The translations under genes were made by a program, and so were the position numbers. DNA of 8,659 nt from the NCBI GenBank assembly GCA_002368955.1, contig DFDY01000105.1, positions 1 through 8,659 on the forward strand, read 5' to 3'. This document shows, in pieces, positions 4,475 to 8,659 of this stretch. Under the pieces are notes generated by a model. The model was not told where the DNA came from, did not search any database, and saw only the letters and a program-made list of their open reading frames with translations. The stretch comes from Bacteroidales bacterium UBA3816 (GTDB taxonomy: Bacteria; Bacteroidota; Bacteroidia; Bacteroidales; P3). Positions within the stretch are counted from its first letter, which is position 1, and each line of letters begins with the position of its first letter.

Positions 4475-6064
4475 TTATTCCGTTATGCACAGTCTCTCTA
4501 CGGCAGAGCCATTCTTTGTGGTGGCCTTGACGATGTAGACCCCAGAGGCTAAATGTGATATGTCCAGTTCGGCCACATCGGCATTGACCCGTCCATACCT
4601 ACTGACCACCTGTCCCATGCAGTTGACTATCGTGAGGTCGAGGATGGTGCTGTTGGAAGAGATATTCACTCTGTCGGAGGCGGGGTTGGGATACACACTG
4701 ACGGCCAAGTCCAGTGGCACTTGTGAGATGCCCAACTGGTGGCCGGAGTCCTGCGTGATGTAGCCACTCTTGGCAGTATTGAGCACCTGACGGTGGCGGA
4801 CATCGCTGCCGTGGGTGGTGACGAAGGCCACTAAACTGCACTTCTCCGGGCGCACGGTGGCCGGGAGGGTGTAGCTGAGGGTCTTGCCGAAATGAGTATT
4901 GGCAGTCGTAGAGCTGAAAGCATCGGCATCGCCCCAATTATCGGTGAGGCTGCCTCTGACCACGTGGTCGTGGCGGTAATTGTCGGACCCCGACGCACCC
5001 TGCTGAAAGGCAATGATGCTGTCCTCGATGAGGTAGACGGTCAAGTGGGGCTCCGCTATCGTGCAGTCTGACATGAAATAGCCGTCCACGGTGACCTGCA
5101 GCTGCCGTGTGGCGGCGGTATAAGAAATGTCAGTGAATCCCAGCACGATGTTGTCTTGCAAAGAGGTGGCTCGGGCCAGCTGGTCGTGCATATCGGCCGA
5201 AGAACTCACAAAGTGCACAGGACCGGGGTCGCTGGAGGTGGAGTAGCGCATGTCGCGGTCGATGCTGATGGCGGGTGCATAGGTGCTGCTCGTGTTATAG
5301 AGTGCCTCCATGGCAAGCGAGGCGTTGCTGGTCATCATGTCGTTCTGGAAACCACTGTGGTGCGACACCCAGGCCACCCGGTTCTCTAAACCGGCATAGG
5401 CATCGGCTATGGCCTCGTGTCCTTCGGGGCAGTTGCCGCAGTACTGCGAGGTAAAGTTCTCCAGCAAGGCCATGTGGAAATTGTTGTAGGGGATGTTCAC
5501 CGTCACATTGTCGATGAAGATGAAATAGTTGTGCCCGTGATTGACGAATGCCACATGCACCTGCTGTCCGGCAAAGTCGCTCAGCGGCAGGTTGAAGTTG
5601 CACCATCCGGCGGTGGTACCGTTAGTGCCGTCGAAGATAATGTCGCGCAGGGTAGTGCCGAAATCGGCTTTTTCGGTACCCGTGGTGGAGACCATCACGC
5701 GCAGTTTCTCGTTGCCGTTGGCCTCTGGGACGTAGGCCCTGAATGTGAGGGCATAGCCCGTGGCGGGGATTGGGATGGCGGGAGTCACCAGCCATCGGTC
5801 GCAGTTGCCTGACTCGTTGATGGCCGACACCGAGGCGGCGGCTTGGTTGGGAGACTCTACGTCAGAGACCACCCATCCGCTGCCAAAAAGGGCAAGATTG
5901 CTCACATTGGTGTTTTGGTCACCATACATCAGCCAGCCGTCGGGTAGGGGGCCTACCTCATTGACTACGGTGATGCCATCGAAATCTTCACTAAAAAGTG
6001 TCTGGGCCTGAAGCGAACAGCCCAAGGCCAATGAAACTAATGCAATAAATATTCTTGTTCCCAT
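4475..6064 (-). CDS. T9SS-exported protein with cleaved-adhesin and Omp28/thioredoxin-like domains
   Basis: The protein has 529 residues. A signal peptide (1 to about 21, ending CSLQAQ) precedes a gingipain-type cleaved-adhesin domain (about 22-192), seen in LFSEDFDG, CDRWLVTPAI and YFIFIDNVTVN. Next comes an Omp28-related, thioredoxin-like region: LLENFTSQYCGNCPEGHEAI carries a CxxC motif (Cys209, Cys212), followed by WVSHHSGFQNDMM. Residues about 300-430 look like beta-rich sequence. The end (about 452-529) is a type A T9SS sorting domain, with VYPNPASDRVNI, the LTIVNCMGQVV strand and LASGVYIVKATTKNG. The protein is therefore expected to cross the outer membrane through the Por system and lose its C-terminal domain, ending on the surface or outside the cell. 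A peptide- or carbohydrate-binding role or a redox role is inference. The ATG at 6064 follows an A/T-rich stretch. The gene lies 88 bp after the GNAT-like gene on the same strand and could be expressed with it. Confidence 0.88.
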   Translation of the reverse strand: MGTRIFIALVSLALGCSLQAQTLFSEDFDGITVVNEVGPLPDGWLMYGDQNTNVSNLALFGSGWVVSDVESPNQAAASVSAINESGNCDRWLVTPAIPIPATGYALTFRAYVPEANGNEKLRVMVSTTGTEKADFGTTLRDIIFDGTNGTTAGWCNFNLPLSDFAGQQVHVAFVNHGHNYFIFIDNVTVNIPYNNFHMALLENFTSQYCGNCPEGHEAIADAYAGLENRVAWVSHHSGFQNDMMTSNASLAMEALYNTSSTYAPAISIDRDMRYSTSSDPGPVHFVSSSADMHDQLARATSLQDNIVLGFTDISYTAATRQLQVTVDGYFMSDCTIAEPHLTVYLIEDSIIAFQQGASGSDNYRHDHVVRGSLTDNWGDADAFSSTTANTHFGKTLSYTLPATVRPEKCSLVAFVTTHGSDVRHRQVLNTAKSGYITQDSGHQLGISQVPLDLAVSVYPNPASDRVNISSNSTILDLTIVNCMGQVVSRYGRVNADVAELDISHLASGVYIVKATTKNGSAVERLCITE

Positions 6065-6083
6065 GTAAAAAAAATGATTGAGT

Positions 6084-6091
6084 TAAACATA
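6084..6091 (-). promoter_or_regulatory. Weak candidate -7 element for the T9SS gene
   Basis: Read on the minus strand this is TATGTTTA, 7 of 8 positions of the Bacteroidota TAnnTTTG element, about 20 bp before the ATG at 6064. I see no well-spaced -33 TTTG partner. The sequence is AT-rich, so a chance match is quite possible. A sigma-70-like TATAAT also occurs just upstream. Confidence 0.25.
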
Positions 6092-6152
6092 TGTATTATA
6101 ACGTAACATGAGAACAGAAAACTACACAAAACCCTCATTTTTCTGTAAGCCA

Positions 6153-6698
6153 TCAGCAGAGGTGGTGAGGCGCGGGTCTGGATGCCGCCGGTGCTATGGC
6201 CTTTGCTGCTGAGGAGATGGGGAGCATGTAATAGACCGACATGGGGTCGCGGTAGAACTCCACCGCCCCCCACCGTTGCCAGTAGCGGTGGGTCTTCAGG
6301 TGGTGCATGACGGGAATGAACACGAAGTCGTAGCCCTGCAGGTCGGGCATGAGTGACTGAATCATGTCATAGTTGAGGCGGGTTCCGCGATAGGGTTCGG
6401 CCACGATGAAGGAGAAAACGGCTATATACTTGAGCCCGTTGAGGCGGGCCAACAGTTGGGGTCGCTCGGCCACAATCAGTTGAGTCTCTTCCTCTATGCG
6501 GTAGTCGCTCATGTTGAGAAGCCCAATGGGCACCCCCTCGCCATCCACGGCCTTCACACTCATAGGCCAGTTGAAATGCAGGTGCGCCACCCACTCCTCC
6601 ACCTCGGCGGGGTCGAAACCATACTGGCGCACCATCCACTGCACCGTGAGGGACGCGTCGGCCGAGGTCATTCGTTGCAAACTGTAGTTCATCGGCAT
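6153..6698 (-). CDS. GNAT-like acetyltransferase, coupled to the DUF2156 gene
   Basis: The protein has up to 181 residues. The layout is that of a GNAT fold: an N-terminal helix pair (MTSADASLTVQWMV), a strand carrying PIGLLNMSDYRIEEETQ, then a central strand and acetyl-CoA-type loop FSFIVAEPYRGTRLNYDMIQ (95-114). A C-terminal HRYWQRWGAVEFYR segment is typical of the last GNAT strands. The usual RGxGxG/A loop is degenerate (RGTRL), so catalytic ability is not certain. Two starts are possible. ATG at 6698 overlaps the upstream gene by 10 bp, while the second ATG at 6692 (Met3) makes a classic ATGA overlap with the upstream TGA (6691-6689) and may be the real start. Translation is probably coupled to the DUF2156 gene. 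The Ala/Pro-rich tail (residues 162-181) has no family counterpart I know of. The substrate is unknown. Confidence 0.72.
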   Translation of the reverse strand: MPMNYSLQRMTSADASLTVQWMVRQYGFDPAEVEEWVAHLHFNWPMSVKAVDGEGVPIGLLNMSDYRIEEETQLIVAERPQLLARLNGLKYIAVFSFIVAEPYRGTRLNYDMIQSLMPDLQGYDFVFIPVMHHLKTHRYWQRWGAVEFYRDPMSVYYMLPISSAAKAIAPAASRPAPHHLC

Positions 6699-7618
6699 TG
6701 AATCAACACATTATTGTAGCTGAGCAATATATGGGGGTGATAGGAGAGTTTGGACTTGCGCAGCCCCTCCAGCCCCATGTCCTCCTCACGATTGAGGTAG
6801 ACATACTGCTCGGGCAGGTGGGAGGCAAACTGCTGGTTGATGATGTTGAAAGCCCCGTCAATTGTGCGGTCGGCCTTCTCCACCATAACGTCGAAGGTGT
6901 CGTGAGTGACCGCAGACCCATAGGTGAAGGCAATCATCCGGCCCCCATCATAGATGCACCCGCCCCGCATGTCCAGCTCCTCCCAGTGGGCCAGCACACG
7001 CTCCATGCTCTTCTGCTCGGCCCGCACGGTCTCGTTGTAGAAAGGTGTGTCCTGATGGACCTCGTTGCGCCAAAGCAGTGAGAGCTGGCGACACTCGTCA
7101 AAAAGGTCGGGCACAAGCTCGCGGTATTCGAACTGGGGGTGCTCAGAGAGGAATTTGTTGACATGGTTGCGCTTGGCCTTGAGGTTCTTGCCTTTCATCT
7201 CGGCCAGCTCCTGCCGCAGGTAGATGTAATCGTACTGCTCCCGCCGAGGTTCGACGGTGGCATAAGCGGGCAGGAGAGTCTTGAGGTGGGCGGCCACCTC
7301 GTCTTCCAGCCCCGTGATGAGGATGTCGGCCCCGACGGCGGCGGCATCGGCACAGAGCAGCTCCATCAGGGCCAGGGTGGGCAGGGCAGCGGAGCAGAGC
7401 ATATAGGCCCGGCGGCCCTCGATATTGAAGCGGAAGACAACGCACTGATGGCAGATGCACACCTCGGTATGGAACCAAAACTGCCACCCAATGAGGTTGG
7501 CGAAAGTATAGTTGCAGTTCCTATGCCCGGCGGCAAGGGTGACGGCGCGGACCGTTTCGCAGTCGGCAAGGGTCAGCGGATGGAAATCTAATATATTGTT
7601 ACTACAATCTTTAAACAT
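6689..7618 (-). CDS. DUF2156 / phosphatidylglycerol lysyltransferase C-terminal-like protein
   Basis: The protein has 309 residues and no transmembrane segment. The family is recognised from LDFHPLTLADCE near the start, YTFANLIGWQFWF, and the signature YIYLRQELAEMKGKNLKAKR (131-150) followed by NHVNKF. WRNEV comes next, and the C-terminal YVYLNREEDMGLEGLRKSK (272-290) is also typical. This is the DUF2156/LPG_synthase_C fold, a double GNAT related to FemX and to the catalytic part of MprF. MprF uses aminoacyl-tRNA to lysinylate phosphatidylglycerol. This protein lacks the membrane flippase part, and its substrate in Bacteroidota is not known to me. It is the first gene of a two-gene minus-strand unit; its TGA stop overlaps the start of the GNAT-like gene. 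ATG 7618 fits a short leader downstream of a TAACTTTG element (7651-7644) and directly follows a small inverted repeat. Confidence 0.82.
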   Translation of the reverse strand: MFKDCSNNILDFHPLTLADCETVRAVTLAAGHRNCNYTFANLIGWQFWFHTEVCICHQCVVFRFNIEGRRAYMLCSAALPTLALMELLCADAAAVGADILITGLEDEVAAHLKTLLPAYATVEPRREQYDYIYLRQELAEMKGKNLKAKRNHVNKFLSEHPQFEYRELVPDLFDECRQLSLLWRNEVHQDTPFYNETVRAEQKSMERVLAHWEELDMRGGCIYDGGRMIAFTYGSAVTHDTFDVMVEKADRTIDGAFNIINQQFASHLPEQYVYLNREEDMGLEGLRKSKLSYHPHILLSYNNVLIQCR

Positions 7619-7624
7619 AATAAA

Positions 7625-7642
7625 CTCCCCACAGTTGGGGAG
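7625..7642 (-). promoter_or_regulatory. Inverted repeat in the leader of the DUF2156 gene
   Basis: CTCCCC (7625-7630) and GGGGAG (7637-7642) form a perfect 6-bp stem with a 6-nt loop, ending 6 bp before the ATG at 7618. It lies between the putative -7 element and the start codon, near the expected transcription start. It could be an operator or an RNA hairpin that limits ribosome access. Only the sequence symmetry supports it. Confidence 0.4.
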
Positions 7643-7643
7643 G

Positions 7644-7651
7644 CAAAGTTA
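7644..7651 (-). promoter_or_regulatory. Bacteroidota -7 promoter element for the DUF2156-GNAT operon
   Basis: Read on the minus strand this is TAACTTTG, a full match to TAnnTTTG, in the context TTTTCGTAACTTTGCC that is very common ahead of Bacteroidota genes. The transcription start should fall near 7636-7640, giving a leader of about 20 nt. A clear -33 TTTG is not visible. Confidence 0.55.
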
Positions 7652-7690
7652 CGAAAAAAAAATGTGTTTCTCATTTTTGTCTCCCCGTGG

Positions 7691-7722
7691 TTGCGCCATT
7701 TCAGAATAATTTTGTATATTTG
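7691..7722 (+). promoter_or_regulatory. Bacteroidota promoter of the threonine dehydrogenase gene
   Basis: TATATTTG (7715-7722) is a perfect TAnnTTTG -7 element. TTG (7691-7693) lies 21 bp upstream as the -33 element. Transcription would start near 7729, leaving an untranslated leader of about 90 nt before ATG 7822. The leader is AT-rich, especially 7770-7821. I see no riboswitch or attenuator structure in it that I can name. Confidence 0.65.
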
Positions 7723-7821
7723 CTTGTTCAAATTATGGTGCAGTATGCGCACAATAATCTGAACCTACGTTTATTATCAAGAAAAGAATATTTAATAATA
7801 GTTTATAAAATATCTATAGCA

Positions 7822-8659
7822 ATGAAAAGAATTCTAATAGTTGGTGCCGGCGGACAGATAGGTTCAGAGCTGACCCGCAATCTGAGAGACATTTATGGTG
7901 ACAACAATGTAGTCTGCAGCGACCTCCGTCCGCTGAAGGGCGGCGACTACGAGCGCGGACCCATCGAGCGCATCGACTCCACACAGGTGATGCAGATTGC
8001 CGCCGCTGTTAAGAAGTACAACATCGACACCATCTATAATCTGGCTGCCATCCTGAGTGCCACCGCCGAACTGAACCCCATGCTGGGTTGGAATGTCGGC
8101 ATTGGCTCACTGGTCAACTGCCTTGAGGTGGCCCGCCTCTTCGGCTGCGCCGTCTTCACCCCCAGCAGCATCGGTGCCTTCGGCCCCAGCACCCCCCACC
8201 AGAACACCCCCCAGGACACCATCCAGCGCCCCAATACCATTTATGGCGTCACCAAGGTGACCGGCGAGTTGCTGAGCGACTACTACTTCACCCGTTTCGG
8301 TGTGGACACCCGTTCGGTGCGCTTCCCCGGCCTCATCAGCCATCTGACCCTCCCCGGCGGCGGCACCACCGACTACGCTGTGGAAATCTACTACGCTGCC
8401 GTCAAGGGCGAGAAATTTGTCTGCCCCTTGAAGAAAGGCACCTACATGGACATGATGTATATGCCCGACGCCCAGAAGGCCATGATTGACATCATGGAGG
8501 CCGACCCCAGCAAGCTGGTGCACCGCAACAGCTTCAACGTCACCTCTATGAGCTTCGACCCCGAAATCATCTACAACGAAATCAAGAAACACTACCCCAA
8601 TTTCGAGATGGTCTATGAGCCCGAACCCATCAAACAGGCCATCGCCGACAGCTGGCCCG
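7822..8659 (+). CDS. tdh: L-threonine 3-dehydrogenase, SDR/epimerase-like type, 5' part
   Basis: The first 279 codons are visible; the gene runs off the right edge, and the family is usually about 310-320 residues long. The Rossmann motif GAGGQIG (8-14) and the second-strand Asp34 (CSDLRP) indicate NAD binding. NLAAILSATAE (73-83), the TPSS pair at 113-116 and the YGVTK motif (Tyr141, Lys145) form the SDR active site. RFPGLISHLTLPGGGTTDYA (168-187) and the GTYMDMMYMPD segment are characteristic of SDR-type threonine dehydrogenases rather than sugar epimerases. The enzyme oxidises L-threonine to 2-amino-3-ketobutyrate, which KBL (gene at the left edge) splits into glycine and acetyl-CoA. ATG 7822 is the first codon of the Rossmann strand MKRILIVGAGG, so the start is secure. 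The gene has its own promoter rather than being read from kbl. Confidence 0.93.
   Translation, partial: MKRILIVGAGGQIGSELTRNLRDIYGDNNVVCSDLRPLKGGDYERGPIERIDSTQVMQIAAAVKKYNIDTIYNLAAILSATAELNPMLGWNVGIGSLVNCLEVARLFGCAVFTPSSIGAFGPSTPHQNTPQDTIQRPNTIYGVTKVTGELLSDYYFTRFGVDTRSVRFPGLISHLTLPGGGTTDYAVEIYYAAVKGEKFVCPLKKGTYMDMMYMPDAQKAMIDIMEADPSKLVHRNSFNVTSMSFDPEIIYNEIKKHYPNFEMVYEPEPIKQAIADSWP

Noticed and set aside
7771..7798. TTATTA and TAATAA as a leader hairpin ahead of tdh.
   Set aside because: The stem is short and made only of A-T pairs within a very AT-rich stretch, so chance explains it.
8107..8592. A 161-codon minus-strand frame opposite the threonine dehydrogenase gene.
   Set aside because: It lies fully within a confidently identified gene and has no recognisable motif.

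Overview
The window looks like chromosome from a member of the Bacteroidales (phylum Bacteroidota). It carries a secreted protein with a type IX secretion C-terminal domain, an SDR-type threonine dehydrogenase, promoter elements of the TAnnTTTG type, and genes without clear Shine-Dalgarno sequences. Base composition is moderately GC-rich in genes and AT-rich between them. No genus can be named from this alone.

Layout. (1) 1-350 is the 3' end of a glycine C-acetyltransferase gene (kbl), closed by a strong hairpin terminator. (2) 437-1039 encodes a six-helix HdeD/DUF308-type membrane protein. (3) 1058-2335 is a remnant of a glycoside hydrolase family 3 gene. It lacks its N-terminal part and a central block but keeps an open frame. 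(4) 2331-3157 is the most unusual part: a four-helix-bundle 'suffix' protein gene lying between two arrays of the palindrome CCTAGG repeated every 10 bp. (5) 3166-4335 encodes a lipoprotein whose C-terminal half resembles cyclohexadienyl dehydratase (PheC-like) solute-binding proteins. (6) On the minus strand, 6064-4475 encodes a T9SS-exported cleaved-adhesin/Omp28-like protein. The overlapping pair 7618-6689 (DUF2156) and 6698-6153 (GNAT-like) follows. (7) 7822 to the right edge is the 5' part of L-threonine 3-dehydrogenase, with a recognisable Bacteroidota promoter and a leader of about 90 nt.

The outer genes, kbl and tdh, encode the two successive steps of threonine breakdown to glycine and acetyl-CoA. 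About 7.5 kb of functionally unrelated genes lies between them, so the interior may be an accessory insertion into a once compact locus.

The candidate undescribed system is the CCTAGG array element. By eye, every CTAG in the 8.66 kb window (19 copies) falls in this motif. The arrays fill the spaces around the four-helix-bundle gene. They share a 26-bp direct repeat with one mismatch, and their outermost ends are an exact 15-bp inverted repeat. The motif also supplies the TAG stop codons of three consecutive genes. A lone copy sits at the 5' break of the truncated GH3 gene. This suggests a small repeat-associated element, or a protein paired with its own repeat, but function and mobility are inference.
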